Shown here piece after piece: positions 47,401 through 59,716 of a stretch of 64,000 bases of DNA. The translations under genes and the position numbers were made by a program. Every line of letters begins with the position of its first letter. Within the stretch, counting starts at the first letter, position 1. The notes beneath the pieces were generated by a model. It ran no database searches and had not been told where the DNA came from. It saw nothing but the letters and a program-made list of their open reading frames with translations. Source of the stretch: Podospora pseudoanserina (taxonomy: Eukaryota; Ascomycota; Sordariomycetes; Sordariales; Podosporaceae); assembly GCF_035222485.1 (NCBI RefSeq), contig NC_085925.1:3224001-3288000 (forward strand), read 5' to 3'.

Positions 47401-48797
47401 AGTCGCGGTCGGTGCTCCAGGCCTCGAAGTAGCCAATCTTCTTGTACTCTGCCGGCGGCGCATTGTTGTTGACAATGGTCATGCCACAGTTGCTGATGCA
47501 TGTTCCCGTTCCCGGAGTCCCATCGCCCGTCACTTCGCAGAAGTCTTTGGTGGTGCCACACTGACCCCAGATGTTGCAGCACGTGTTGAGCGGACACGGA
47601 TTGAGGGTGCTGATGTTGGTGCCTGCGGGAGGAGCGACTGTCCCAGGTTTCTGTGGCCCACATACCGCATTGGCGATGGGAAGGGGCATTGGCGGGGTCC
47701 CTGAGCTGAGGCAGATCTTGGAGTCGGGCCAAAGCTTGCTGCACCCAGCCCACCCCCAAGTCTTCCTCTTGTTGAAAGTGTCTAGATCGCCATCAACTAG
47801 CCCATTGGCAGCCTCGATCACGCTGCATGAGTCGCCCGCTTTGACTGTGTACGTGGCACACGACCCATCAGCATTCGGCTTGGGCCGCCTGTCCTTGAGA
47901 GTGCCAGATGAGCAGCAAATCCACTGGTTGACTTTGAGATTGGAACAGAAGTTGGTTGCTGTGTTATACTGGGTCAGAAGCGAAGGGGTGATGTTGCACT
48001 TTTGATAGAGCGTTGAACAGGAGTCGCCCGCTGACCGTCTTATTAGCAATGGCTAACAGCACACAAAGAACATTTTTACTCACCCACAACCTGCCTGTCT
48101 TGACAAGTGCCATCGGCGTTGGGGGAGGGGCCTTCAGGGAGCTTCCCCTCCATGCAGCAGACCTTTTCGCCCACCTCAAGCCTCGAGCAGTCGATATGCT
48201 GATCACACACAGGTCAGTTTCTGTTACACGAGACTGTACATGAAGGGAAAAGTAACTCACAGGGTTGTAGTTCACAAAGTTTCCAAGGCTGATCGTACAG
48301 CGACGATCAGCAATAATGGCACAAGTATTGCCCTCGACAACCGTTTTGACATTGGTGCAGTCAGGCAACGGCAAGGAACCCTCGCTGCAACAAAAGCCGG
48401 TTCCGACCTGTAGGTTGGAACAGTCGAGGTGCGGATTCAGTTGACGGAACCTCGACTCCGATATGGTACAGCGTTTGTCGGCGATGCTGGCGCAAGTGTT
48501 TCCGGCGACGACGGTCTTGTAGTTGGTGCATTCCGGGTCTCTCCTAACTGCGCCCTCGTTGCAGCAGAAATGCTGGCCGACGCGCAGGTTGGAGCAGTCG
48601 AGTTGAGGATTCAGTTGCTGGAGTCTTGCAACACTGATGGTGCAACGACGGTCCGCTATGATCTCACAGGTGTTTCCCTCAACCACTTGCTTGCCGTTGG
48701 TGCAATAGGCCCTGGGAACCATTACATCTCGAGCAGACACAGTGCATCCGGAAATAATAACGGCGATGGCTGTCGCCAGAAAAGAGGCTTGGACCAT
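44487..48797 (-). CDS. Five-LysM / hevein / GH18 chitinase, subgroup C type
   Basis: Nine exons (minus): 48797-48261, 48198-48084, 48030-47185, 47117-45904, 45845-45708, 45651-45615, 45491-45410, 45345-44776 and 44697-44487, giving 1249 aa in frame. A signal peptide (about 1-22) is followed by five Cys-rich LysM-type modules. The first three are near identical (KTVVEGNTCAIIADRRCTIS). A hevein-type module follows (PLNTCCNIWGQCGTTKDFC). The GH18 barrel carries D522-x-x-D525-x-D527-x-E529 (DGADIDWEYP, Glu529 the acid). The last ~345 residues are a C-terminal region with no domain I know, rich in Cys and aromatics (MGPYQNCYPFGTGGG). This is the architecture of fungal subgroup C ('killer-toxin-like') chitinases, secreted enzymes thought to act on chitin of other fungi or in self-remodelling. 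All catalytic residues are present. Confidence 0.9.
45598..45608 (-). repeat. C11 homopolymer just inside an intron donor
   Basis: On the chitinase strand the donor GTATGT of the 37-nt exon (45615-45651) is followed at once by a run of 11 C. Homopolymers of this length are prone to slippage and could vary between strains. Confidence 0.75.
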
Positions 48798-49396
48798 GGT
48801 GTACTAGATAGTAGCACCCAGGCCGAACGAGACGCCGAATAAAGGTGAGGAAGGGGGATGAGTGCAGGTGAGGGAGAATCATTGTAAACGACTGAGGATC
48901 CCGTTGTATTTATGAAGAATTGATAAACTGACTCCGGTTCCTATTTTGCCTGGGGCATCATGCTCCAGACAGCGTCCTCGTCAACATCGAATTCTAGGCC
49001 TTTGGCTGCCACTATTCATCACACATTGATACTTTGAGCATTGTCTACATGGGGAAAGGCTTGGCCACTTGGTAGTGTATGCCCCTGAGCATTGAGCGGC
49101 ACGGTGCTCTACGGGCCGTCCCCAGGGTTTACACTAGCCTCGGCTACAACGAGCATTGGCTGGTTTGGGAAAGGCGTATCCCTACCACCGGAAGTCTTCC
49201 AATACCAAGGTATTGGGTTACACCGCCGTGGTTCGCGAGCTGCCAACTTCTGTGTATGGCAAATCCAAAGATGAGGTCCATGAAAGAAGGGCAAAGTCCA
49301 GATTTAGAAGATGATGAAAAGCCTCGATTTGCAGTAAGGGGAAAAGCATTAGTTTGCCTCAGCTGGATCCGGTCCATGGTGCACCAATACACCATA
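48798..49396. other. Chitinase promoter region, no gene seen
   Basis: 5' region of the chitinase and 3' flank of the seven-transmembrane gene. Short frames without domains. Confidence 0.5.
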
Positions 49397-51622
49397 TCAC
49401 TGTCTACCCCCACTAGCTGAATAATACCTCCCCAACCCATCATCATCCACTCTACCTCCAGCTCGCTCCTCATCCCGCATCCAACTAGTCCTCATCGCAT
49501 TCCCACCTCCTCTCCCATCCGCAACCGGTGGTGGCCCCCCAGACACACCCGCAACCACCGCCCTCGCCAAAAACGGCGTCAACACAACCGGATCACTCAC
49601 CGATCTCCCCCCACCCATATCCATCGGTCTCGACATTTGCTGCACCATCGAGGGCCCAGGTGCAACTCCCCTTGCAGCTTGAGATCTCAGCGCCGCCGGT
49701 CGTGGCATAGCAGCCGCTCTATACCCTTGAGAGGCAGCCGCAAGCGGTATACCAGGTACGTTCGCAGCAGGAAACTGACCTGGAACCGCAGGAACAGGCG
49801 GGATCGCGTCCTGAGACATGGAATGTACAGGGTTGTAAGCATCATATCCTGCTCCATGACTCCACAACTCCGGCGAGGTAAAGCCCGGTGGTGGGATAGG
49901 ATCAAGTCTGCCCATTGATGCTGCTCGCCCCAGGGGACGTTGCTGAGCTTGTGCCGGCATAGGCGGGGAGGGGTAATACGGTGTTGTCTCGGCGGGAACC
50001 ATATCGATTTGGGAGGATTGGTGGGAGAGAGGCTGGTTGGGTACCTCTAGCTCTTGGACCGAATATGACGAGGGAGCAGGATGGTAGCGGGGTCGTTGTG
50101 TTTCCGGGGGTGTCCTGATTGATGCCTCTGCCCAGAGAGAGGAACCATGAACAGACACCTCGTCGTCATGTCCACGAACGGATCCGAGTCCGCCAGTGCC
50201 GGGAGTCAAGGTGGCGGAGCTCGGACCAAGACTCGGTAGCTGTGGGTTGTACGCGAGACGGTGACCGGGAGGGTCTTCGGTTCCGTAACGGGGCTTGGCA
50301 CCCTCATACTTGTCTCGTAGCTCTTGTATGCAAGCAAGGGCCGCTTGTCGTTTGTACTGTGGGCTAACCGTGGCCAAAGACCTTGCCAGCGGGCCGGACT
50401 CCAGAGACTTGTCGAGGTCTTCTTCGATCTCATCCATGATCTCCCGAAATGGTGGGGATTTCTTTCTTCTCTGGTTTGTCCGCTCTTGAAGCTTTTGCAA
50501 GACGGCAGATCTAATGTCTGACATTACCAATTGCTGCTGATTCCCCTCTTGGTCATAGCCACCAGTTGTCTCCCGCGCAGTGAGCCACATCGCGACGAGA
50601 AACAAAATGCTGAACAGGCCGTATGGAATGTCAATGGCGGCCATGTTGCTCTCTGCAGTCGAGGGTGGGATGTATTGCGGAGTACCAAAAGAAGGAACGC
50701 AGACAGTGTCCCCTGAGCCAATGTCATTCTCGAGACACAGCTGGGGTGGTTTCTCGGTCTGTGCTTTCAGCACCACTGCCACCTCAGCCAGGGACCGGGC
50801 AAAGAACATGGCGAGTGCCCCCCACAAATACCACCTTTCCTGTAGGATGATATTAGCAAATGCCTTCAATTGGAATTGAGATGACATACAGCAGAGTGTT
50901 TCTCATGCCCCCACGAACCAAAGAACCGATAAACCCCCAACATGGCCATGCTCGCAACCCATACAAGCACAACGGTTGCAACCTCAAATGAAGACCCTCT
51001 TGCCGCAAAATGCACCACCGGTACCAAGCTTTCATACTTCAGCCAGACCAAAGAAAATGCGAAATAAAACACAAGATACAAGACGGACACCAGGCTGATT
51101 ACAAAGAAAACACTCTTTGAAACAAACCACCAGACTCTTTGCCTTGACGAGTCAGGCTTCCTGTCCCCAAAACGCTTCCACAACACATTGTATGTACCCC
51201 ACACGAGCAGCAAAGTCGACGTAACATGCAACACGTCATAGATGGGGCGAGCAGTGACATACTCATACTTGACTTGGCTGTTCCCGCTCTGGCGCATCCA
51301 GCGATCGATCATGGTCAAGAAATACCACCTTCACAGCAACAGTCAGCCAACAGAATGACTCATGTTGGCGCGGTTCAACTTACAGTGTTAATAGCATCGC
51401 CCCAAGCGCAACAGGCTTGAACTCGGGCCAGGCAGGTTTCCATTCTCTTTTCCCGAGATGAGGCAGTTGAAATGTGGGAAGCAAACGATAGAGCAACCAC
51501 GTGAAGGTCACACTGGCCAAGAACCAGACAGTGTCGAAAACGGCGACATGTAGTGGAAGTCCTGCCGGGAGCGGCTGTGGTGATATTGAAGAAAGTGTGA
51601 TATTTTGCAATGGTTGTGACAT
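49397..51622 (-). CDS. Seven-transmembrane protein with long disordered tail
   Basis: Three exons, 51622-51384, 51328-50890 and 50839-49397 (minus), give 706 aa. The N-terminus has an NIT glycosylation site. Seven hydrophobic segments follow: VAVFDTVWFLASVTFTWLLY, VALGAMLLTLWYFLTMI, VLHVTSTLLLVWGTYNVLW, VFFVISLVSVLYLVFYFAF, VATVVLVWVASMAMLGVYRF, WYLWGALAMFFARSLAEVAV and PYGLFSILFLVAMWLTA. About 420 residues of Pro/Ser/Gln-rich tail come next, with an acidic helix early on (IMDEIEEDLDKSLE). This is the topology of a G-protein-coupled receptor, but I see no signature of a named fungal receptor class, so transporter or scaffold roles remain possible. The segment between helices 6 and 7 has two Cys (LCLENDIG...CVPSFG) that could form a disulfide. 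Confidence 0.82.
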
Positions 51623-52063
51623 CCCGTGGTCGTGTCGAAGCGTGGTGAATGGTATGGTTTGTGGTGTTTTGAAGCCAAAGGCATCCCAGCACCATGCGAA
51701 GAACGAGGACTTTTGGTGACACAAGTCTGAGTCAACCCCACGTCAGGCTTTGCTGTGCAAACCCCCCCCAATATACCTGGGCCCCTGAATATTGCTGTCT
51801 TTGATGTACTGGTACAAGCCAAGGCCAGACAGAGCCTTATGCAATGTAAGAGGGCCCCCTTGACCAGAAAGAGCGCCTTGCAGGCACTGGCGGGCGCCAA
51901 CAATGCAGCCACACGGAGATAGTTTTCAGCCGCTGGGATCATGGGCGCGAAAACCTGACCCTGGCGAAACACGGCCAAGGCGCCGAAAAACTTCAGAAAT
52001 GAGTCTCAATAATCTGGGGCAAGCGCAATTGAGGGGCGTGCTCAATGTTTCTCGTGTAACTGC
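51623..52063. other. Intergenic, no gene seen
   Basis: Promoter of the seven-transmembrane gene and 3' flank of the coiled-coil gene. Confidence 0.5.
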
Positions 52064-53505
52064 TCAATCACGGGTCTTCAATGGAATAACTTTCCCCTTC
52101 GAGATGACCTGCTCACGAGTCAAGTCTTCCTTCCCGTTACCAATCCTCATCAAACCTGGCTGCGTCATCATGTCTACAATGACCTTGACTTCCTCGGAGT
52201 GACCTGTCTCGTCTTCAAAGATGTGCTTCAGCTGAACGATGTCACCACGTGAACATGCCACCAGCATTACACGGGACCGCTGTGACCCCATTTGAAGTGC
52301 TAACACGCCTGCATCACGTACCACGGTCCAGATGCGTTTGTTGACTTGTGAATCCAATGCTTGGCCACTCCATTGCTGAAGAGCCCGCACCAGGTCCTCG
52401 GTGACTCGCTCTATGTTTTGTCGAAAATATGTTGTGAATGCCTTCTCATCGGTGCTGTTGTTCCGGCGGAAGTCTTCCAGAATGCGTTCAAACAGGAATC
52501 CTCGTCCCTCATTCATTTTGGCCTTTTGTTGGTTTGTTAAAGTAGAATCATCAGGGTCTGTAAATTCATCAGCTTCATTCCATATTGATATCGGCCACCA
52601 TAGAACCCACCATCAGCAGCCTGTACTCTGATCGCCTCAGAAAAGTGTGCAAGGATAGCATGCGCTTCTCCTTCAACGCCAAAGATGCCAAATCCCAATG
52701 GATACTGATAGAACCCGTGCAACAAGTGAGTCCAGCACACGCTCCGAATAAACCTGGACCATCCCCTTGTGTCTTGTTGCTGTTGCATCGGCTTGGGAAT
52801 GTGGTCCACAATCTTCAACAGCTGTTGCGACAACGACAGTAACGAGGTCCGGAAAGCCTCATCAGAAATGACGGCATCATCCTGTGAGGTGTATTCGCCG
52901 ATTCTCTCCTTGAGATCGTCAATCTCTATGCGCAATTTCTTGACAGCATCCTCATGTTTCGTATCCTGCTCTTCCATACTTGTTTGGTACCTCTTTTCGT
53001 TCTTGGCCAATGTCTCATTGTGCGTCCATTTCATGTCGGCGATTGTTTGGTGAAGGCGCTGGTTCTCGGTCTTGGCCTGATACAGAGCCTCCTCGCGCTC
53101 TGCCAGAGCAGCGTTATCCCGCTCGTAGAGTGCTCTGTAGCGATCTCGCTCCTGTGATACTGCGTACCGTTCCCTTGTAATGCGGTCCACATCTTCACGG
53201 GCGGACCGCTTAATGACTGCGATCTCGTTGTCCTTGACGAGCAGAGTGTTGTTGACCCATTGGAGAACATTTGTGAGATTGTCGAGACCTTCCTGCTGGG
53301 GTATGTTGTGTTTTGTCATGAACCTGGAGATCTTTTCCTTGGTGTCATCGACAGGTATCTGACGAGCACGATCATAGCCAGGATCCCCGGGCGCAAAATA
53401 ACCCTGAGGCGGCGGCTGAGATTGGGGAAATGATTCTTGGTATGTGGGACCATGGTGTCGTCGAGGTCCCTCCGAATGGTTTTTTTCTCGAGTCCCAAAG
53501 CACAT
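52064..53505 (-). CDS. Coiled-coil protein of unknown function
   Basis: Two exons, 53505-52611 and 52557-52064 (minus), give 462 aa. The 53-nt intron (GTGGGT donor, GCTGATG branch, TTTACAG acceptor) joins two frames that otherwise look like separate genes. The N-terminal ~50 residues are Pro/His/Arg-rich. Residues about 75-215 form a long coiled coil (ERYAVSQERDRYRALYERD, KLRIEIDDLKERIGEYTSQ). The C-terminal half is helical, with FRTSLLSLSQQLLKIVDHI and FLFERILEDFRRNN, and ends LTREQVISKGKVIPLKTRD. No named domain. The N-terminal MCFG could be acylated on Cys2, but that is a guess. It sits about 3 kb from an HSP70-like gene. Confidence 0.75.
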
Positions 53506-53953
53506 TTTGATGTTTTGGAGAGGTGATTCCAGGTTGTTGCATTTGCTTTGTAGTTGTCTGGGGCACCTCAGCTAACAGTGGAAGGCGGAAGCGCTGTCTG
53601 GAAGGTCACGTTGGTGGAGTGCAGAGAGGCGCCCTCCATGCTGCGCAACCTGAGCGGCACCTGCAAGCCCTACCTACCTGGTTTTGGCGGGGGTTTTGCT
53701 GCCCAGTAAAATCCTCCCGCCATCCCGTGATCATTCAACTCAGGTGCACATTGCATCTCGAGCAAGACGTTCAGTTTTCCCGAATACATAATTTTCAAAT
53801 CGCATTCTTCTCTTTTGCTACATTTCCGTTCGATTTCCCCTCCAACCTGCAAGCTATGTACACGATCCAAACTATCCACCCATGAAGGCTTCTTGCTAAC
53901 CGCGATAATCCCAGTTGAGTACATCCCCAACTCGTCCCAGTGCCAATGGCTCA
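53506..53953. other. Intergenic, no gene seen
   Basis: Promoter of the coiled-coil gene and 3' flank of the dioxygenase gene. Confidence 0.5.
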
Positions 53954-55162
53954 CTAAGCCTCAACTTCCTCGTTCTCCTCAAGGGGGAATCCGGGAGGGG
54001 GAGTCCATCCAGGAGGAGGAGTCCAGCCACCTGGAGGACCACCGGGACCGCCAGGACCACCGAAACCAGGGTTGGGGTTGGCAACGCCACCTTCCTCTCC
54101 AAGGTAGACAGCAGGATTAATCTTGTTGCTGACAGAGGTGTCGATACCGAACGACAGCCAAGCGAAGAGACCATCCTCGACCGAGTCGCCGAGAAGAGTG
54201 TACTCCATCACCGGGTCAACTGCGCCAGCCGAGCCCTGGGCGAGAAGGAAGTCCTGAGCATTGGTGGTCAAGGGCTGACGGTTGGTGTTGTACGGGGCCG
54301 TCTGCTCAACAGCGGTGATGAGATCCTGGTCGAAGTAAGCCTGACCAATGTGGCTAGCATAGTTGTCATGACCTAGGGTCTGGTTGGGCTGGAGGGTGGC
54401 GTTGGTGTGAACCATGATGTGGATATGGGCAGTACGTCCGGTGTAGTGGCCGGGGAAGATGGTCTGGAAACGGGCAACTCCATCCTCATCGGTGGGCTGG
54501 ATGCCACGAAGCCAGGTGTTGTGGATGTTGGAGGCATCAGCGGTGTCGCCGTTGCCGCCGGCGATGACACCGCCATACACACCAGTGGCGTTGCAAGCCC
54601 ACGCCTCGAGGTAAACATTGGGAACAGGGTCGCATGTGTCGACGTCGATGACTTGGTAGTCAACAAGGAGCTCAACGCCTTCCTGGTCCTCAATGAGGTT
54701 TTCACGCACGTATTCGCCGGCAACATCTATTGTTGTTCATGTCAGCTGAGATGACTCTTTCATCACGGATAGTCACCATCACTCACAGTATGGGCCCTGG
54801 GTGACCTCGGGGCTCAGAATGCAGGAGTTGATGCCCGCAAAGAGGGTTGCGCTATCGGTGTTGGGGGTGTAGCCAAGGGAAGTCTTGTTGTGGCTCTTGG
54901 CCAAGACATCGCCGATATCACGCTTCTTGATGTTTCTCTTGCGACGAGCCTCTTCGACCTGAGCCTTACGTCTGGCGATGTTCTTGGCCTCGATTCCGCG
55001 GGCGCGGAGCTTCTCAGCACAGTGGCTCAGATCAGTACGCTTAGCGTTGGCGAGGAACTCCCGTCGTTCGGCAGCCTCCTGGGCGATATCGTGGCCTGGA
55101 TGGGCGCTGGCTAGTCCTACCAGGACAGCAAGGCCAGTGGCGGCGGCTTTGGTGAAATGCAT
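53954..55162 (-). CDS. Extracellular intradiol ring-cleavage dioxygenase
   Basis: Two exons, 55162-54787 and 54726-53954 (minus), give 382 aa. A signal peptide (1-20, ending ASAH) is followed by a basic pro-like region with RRKRNIKKRD, possibly a processing site. The catalytic domain starts with TQGPYYVAGEYVRENL across the splice junction, which gives the first Fe ligand Tyr. The remaining ligands lie in FPGHYTGRTAHIHIMVH (Tyr, His, His). This is the protocatechuate-3,4-dioxygenase-type fold in the single-chain secreted fungal form, which cleaves catechol-type rings between the hydroxyls using Fe(III) and O2. The C-terminus is a Gly/Pro-rich tail (FGGPGGPGGPPGG) ending in acidic residues. Confidence 0.92.
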
Positions 55163-56590
55163 GGTTTAGATAGGTGAGTGGACAAACCCAAAGTAAGTTG
55201 ATCTCTGAGTCTGAGATGAGCGGAACAAGAGCAAGAAGGCTTCTCTTGGCTGATATACTTATACATGTTCAACTCATATCCGTCCTCCTTGCCGTTAGCC
55301 TTCCCGCCACGCATATCGTCTATCTTGCTACATAATCTACGCGACACTTCCCTGCCCGAACTGGAAGCCAAGTCGCATGAAGTTGAAGCGAAAGGGGCAT
55401 ATAGCCGCTAACCGAGCAACCGACTGCAATGACGCAGCAGTTTCTGGTATGGTGAAGCCATCTTTGACCTATCAGATGCGAAGGGTAACCAAGCATTGCC
55501 GGGCCCTCAAGGTGTATAGAGCATCCTCAATCAAAATGTCTTGGTATGTGGTGGATTCAGGGGTTCTACACAGTAAAGTGGACGCGCAATCCAGTGGAGC
55601 GACGCGGGACATCGGCTTGCATAGAACCTCCCACATCCCGAGCTCAACTGCCATTTTTCGAACCGGGTAAAAGAATAAGCTTGGAAGATGGGAGCCAGGG
55701 TGGTGACAGTAACTGGCCGAAACGGAAGGTTGTATTCCGGCGCCGCGCGATCCCACAAGCCGGTGGTAAAGATTCTGGCAGGACGACGGCGGCTTGGATA
55801 CTCCTGCCGGCTTCAGCATCTGGAGCGGCGGCCCTCTTGTCGAATTCGCGGCGAGGCCCGCTTCTGGTGACACCGGAGGTGGGGGGCCATTGAACGTGCG
55901 CAGGAATAAGCAGCATGTTATTCGTTCTTATCAGTAGGTGAGGAGCTTCTCGCTGAATTCTAGATCCCCGAAAAGCTTATTTTCTGGTAGTTGAAGATGA
56001 GATCTCACTGCCATGGAGGGCTTTTGCGGGCAAGATACACATAGGAATGCCGCTCGACAGTGAACTGCAGGGCAACACCCCACACGGCGTTGGTGTCCTG
56101 AAGTGGAAACTGCGATATTTGTGATATCACAAGGAAATGGAAGTCGTTTTGTTTCGGCCAGTGCAAGAAACCCCCCAATCCTGATAGACCTGGGTTGGTG
56201 TTGGGTGGACCCATTTCATGTGTGTAAGTGCAAGTCGGCAAGTTCCACCACACAGAGAGCCCAGCAACTCCAAATTGTTCTCGACACAGTTGTGCAATGT
56301 TCAGACTGATCGATCAGGCTCAGTTACGCGCGGGGGACAGTCGCTTGTCGCCAATGAATTGGAAAGACGCACTCCCAGTCGAATTCGAATTAGCGCTGGC
56401 AAGTAGGCTGCCGCTATGCAAGCCACTGGCACTGCCTACCACCTGACCATTTGGGGCTCGAACACCATGTCAAACCTCAGCTGGCGTGCTGCCTGAGTGA
56501 CAGTCGCACACAAGAGCCGAAGTTTCTTTGCACATTCATCATCCCGCCGTACACTGGGCAGCACCTTTTTACGCCAAGAGGCCCTCGATC
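55163..56590. other. Divergent promoter region, no gene seen
   Basis: About 1.4 kb between the dioxygenase and the HSP70-like gene, which are transcribed away from each other. Several overlapping short frames at 55470-55920 are mutually exclusive and have no domains. Confidence 0.5.
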
Positions 56591-59100
56591 ATGTCTTCAA
56601 CAAGTGGTCAGAGGTTCTTGATCTGTGTCGACTATGGCACCACCTACACCGGTCAGCCTTCTTGGTCCGCACTGCGGGGCATATCCGTATGAACTTCGGA
56701 GACTGACCCCTTTTAGGAGTGGGATGGATTCTCACCCACAGGACCCGCCCTTCTCAGCTCAATGAGCTTAACATTGTGAAAAGATGGGGCGCTATTCATC
56801 GCCCGGAGACATCCCAGGTCATCGGCCCGAAAGTTCCTTCCATCATCAGTTATTCAGGAACATCCGGCCGGCGGTGGGGTTATGGGGTAATTGGAGATGC
56901 TGATTCTCACATTCTACAATGGACCAAGTTGGAGATGGAGCCACCCACTCGTCTCGAAGCACTGTCCCGGCTCAAGAGAACCCTGGAGGCGACGCGTGGC
57001 CCCGTGTCACACAGACAACATGCGTCCTCGCTTGTGCAGGGGATCCCGCTCCATTTGATCAAGTCGACCGAAGACGTGGTTGCTGACTATCTGACTGAAG
57101 TTGCTCAGTGCGTTCGTCAGGATATCGAGACTGTTCAGAGAGATCGAAGGGTCATTGGCGACTTTCCCATCGAGCTCATCATTACGCATCCAGCAGTAAG
57201 AGATGCTGGCGGGCGTTTGCGTCAAATTGTGATAAGCTGACAAGACAACCAGATATGGCACCCGCGCGCAATGAACACCACTTTCAGAGCGGTGAATACT
57301 GCCTTCAAGAGAATCTTTCCTGAATTCGAGTCAAACCCGGGGAAGGTCAGACTTACCACGGAATCGGAAGCATGTGCCCAGTACATCATGAAGACATCTA
57401 CAAGCGCGCATAAACGTCATCTCAGACGGGTATGAACACCCGTGTTTTCTGTTTTGCCAAAAGCCAATACTGACGCGTCATCTCACAGGGAGCATGCTTC
57501 GTGGTTGTTGATGCCGGAGGCGGGACAGTCGACCTTGTATCCTACCGGGTGGACCAAGACACGCCCTCTTTCCAAGTCAGTTTGGTGACTGAGATGTCCA
57601 GTAAGCTTTCTCTTTTGCTACAAATGTTCTGATGCTAACGATGAGACAGGCGGACGTTGCGGTGCGACACGGATAGATGACTATTTCATTAAACGCTTTC
57701 TGCCCCGCCGCCTTACCCCGGATGACTACCGCAAAGTAGTTGAAGATGCTGAGTCCAACTTTGGCAGCGGACCACATGTGCTCTTTTCAAGACGGCAGCA
57801 AGCAATGCTCGAGAGCTTCCAGTTTGCCAAACACAAGTTTGCAGGTGTTGGTACTGAGGACGAGGAGTTCCGAGTGTTACTTCCTGGCGACCTTGACATA
57901 CCGGACAATCCTGAGAGAGGGATCTCGAATGGAAATCTGCAGATTTTGCCGTATGGTCTCCCAGCATCCATCATGACAAGGTCAAAATACTAATAGGAAG
58001 ATAGTGAGGACATGGAGCACATGTTCCAAGAAACCGTCGACGGCACCGTGAACCTCATCAGACAGCAGATCACGCAGCTCGAAGTCAAGAACCTTCGTGT
58101 ATCAGCCGTATTCCTGTCTGGGGGTCTTTCAAGAAGTGAATATCTTTTCAAAAAGGTTGAGTCGGAGATTGGGCACCAGTACCGATTACCAGTGTTCCGA
58201 GGGCAAGAGGGGTAGGTCTTGCCGTCTCCTGTGGATCTCGGTGTCTCTGGCTAACAGCACTTCAGCGACAAAAGCAGTTGGACAGACGTTGTCATCGGCG
58301 CAGCAATCCTGGGGCTCGGGATGAACTGTGAAGTCCCACCCGCATGTGCCGAATGCCCATACCACATAGGAGTCCTTATTTCCCAACAGTTTCACGAGTA
58401 CGAGAACGACGAGAAGCAGGCCTACACGGATGCCATTGGCCAAAGCATGCGCGCCAAAGACCACCTCAAGTGGATTGCTGCAAAGGGAGATATGATTACA
58501 CAGCCGGATGGCATCAGCAAAAGTGTGAAGCTTGTGAGGAAGATTCTCAAGCTGAATGACCAGGTGCTGAAAGGTTCTTGCACCGTCGTCATCTCCCATG
58601 ATTCCAAGCAGGGTGACAAGCTTGAGGGTAAGCAAATGCTCAGTGTTGTTCATCTCGGCACGTACTGACGCCCGTTCCTAGACATCCGAAACCTTCAGAA
58701 GGTCCAACTCAACTACGACTTGGCCACCCTTTCCACTGCCGATAAAGCCAAAGTCATCCGCCGGGACACCGACGAAGACACCAAAACACAATATCGGCAA
58801 GTGGAATTGGAGTTGGTCGTTACAGTCCGGGAGGAAGTTGCGGCTTTTCAACTGTATGCTGGCCAACCGGGAGGAATCCCCATCGCTGAGGCTGCCACAG
58901 ATCGTAATGGGCAGTTCATTCTGGGAAACGCTGGTAGCCAGAGAGAGCAGCACCTGCCCGTCGTACCAGATAAGGATTCAGCATCAGGAGCGGGATCGGA
59001 CCCGAATCAGGAGTCGACAAGCTCCAGGCAGCCTGGGCAGGGACGTAGGCCCATCTACGACACTGCAGAGAGCAGTAGGAGCAGGAGGGTTTACGTGTGA
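56591..59100 (+). CDS. HSP70-like ATPase of the divergent fungal (HSPA12-like) type
   Basis: Eight exons: 56591-56651, 56717-57195, 57253-57429, 57489-57600, 57650-57950, 58005-58211, 58266-58627 and 58682-59100, giving 705 aa in frame. The actin-like ATPase signatures are phosphate-1 CVDYGTTYTGVGW (split by intron 1), phosphate-2 VVDAGGGTVDLVSY and the adenosine motif AVFLSGGLSRSEYL. The normal substrate-binding beta-domain and EEVD tail are absent. The C-terminus instead ends in a Ser/Gln/Arg-rich low-complexity tail. Such divergent HSP70-like proteins are expanded in filamentous fungi and mostly of unknown role. Intron 5 (57951-58004) has a TACTAAT branch only 14 nt before its acceptor. 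Confidence 0.88.
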
Positions 59101-59716
59101 AAGAGTTGACTCTCAGGGTACCATATACCTACATCCCTTTCACAAACCTAGACTTTGAACTCTGTCATCCCGAGTATCCCTTATGTCACATACGGCACTG
59201 GATAAACTGTTCACGAGTCCAGCCTCTTTGTCAGAAAAGGAACATCTTTCAGTTAGCTTTCTTCCCATCACCTGTTGAAAGAATTGAATTGTTACAGTCT
59301 GTTCAACTAGGCCTGCCGACGATCAATTTTTAGCACTACGCTATCATTGCCTTTCCTGAACGTTGTCCGAGGTGGAAAAAACCCTCACAAGTCTGTGTCT
59401 GGTGGGCAAAAGTTGCAAGACGTCGAGGAGCTATTATTAATATCTCTTCTGCATAAATACCCGGCTTTTCTACCTCTGTCGTTGTGGTATTTGATAATAA
59501 CATTTCGAACAATTGACTCTATAAAACAAGGCAGCAACAAATTACCCCCCTTCACTATTTAAACCGCCTTACATTTCCTATCACGGTTGACTGCTTTTGC
59601 AATGCCATGTTAATACAGACTTTCCATACTGCTCCCGAGCGGCAAATGTGTCTGTTGCGGTGTAAGTCTTCAGTACATTAGCCCTCAGTGTAAACACCAT
59701 CTTGCTCGAGTCTAGA
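59101..59716. other. Intergenic, no gene seen
   Basis: 3' flank of the HSP70-like gene, AT-rich from 59430 to 59580. No supported frame. Confidence 0.5.

Noticed and set aside
55472-55916. Overlapping frames between the dioxygenase and HSP70-like genes
   Set aside because: They are mutually exclusive, short and without domains, and they lie in a divergent promoter region.
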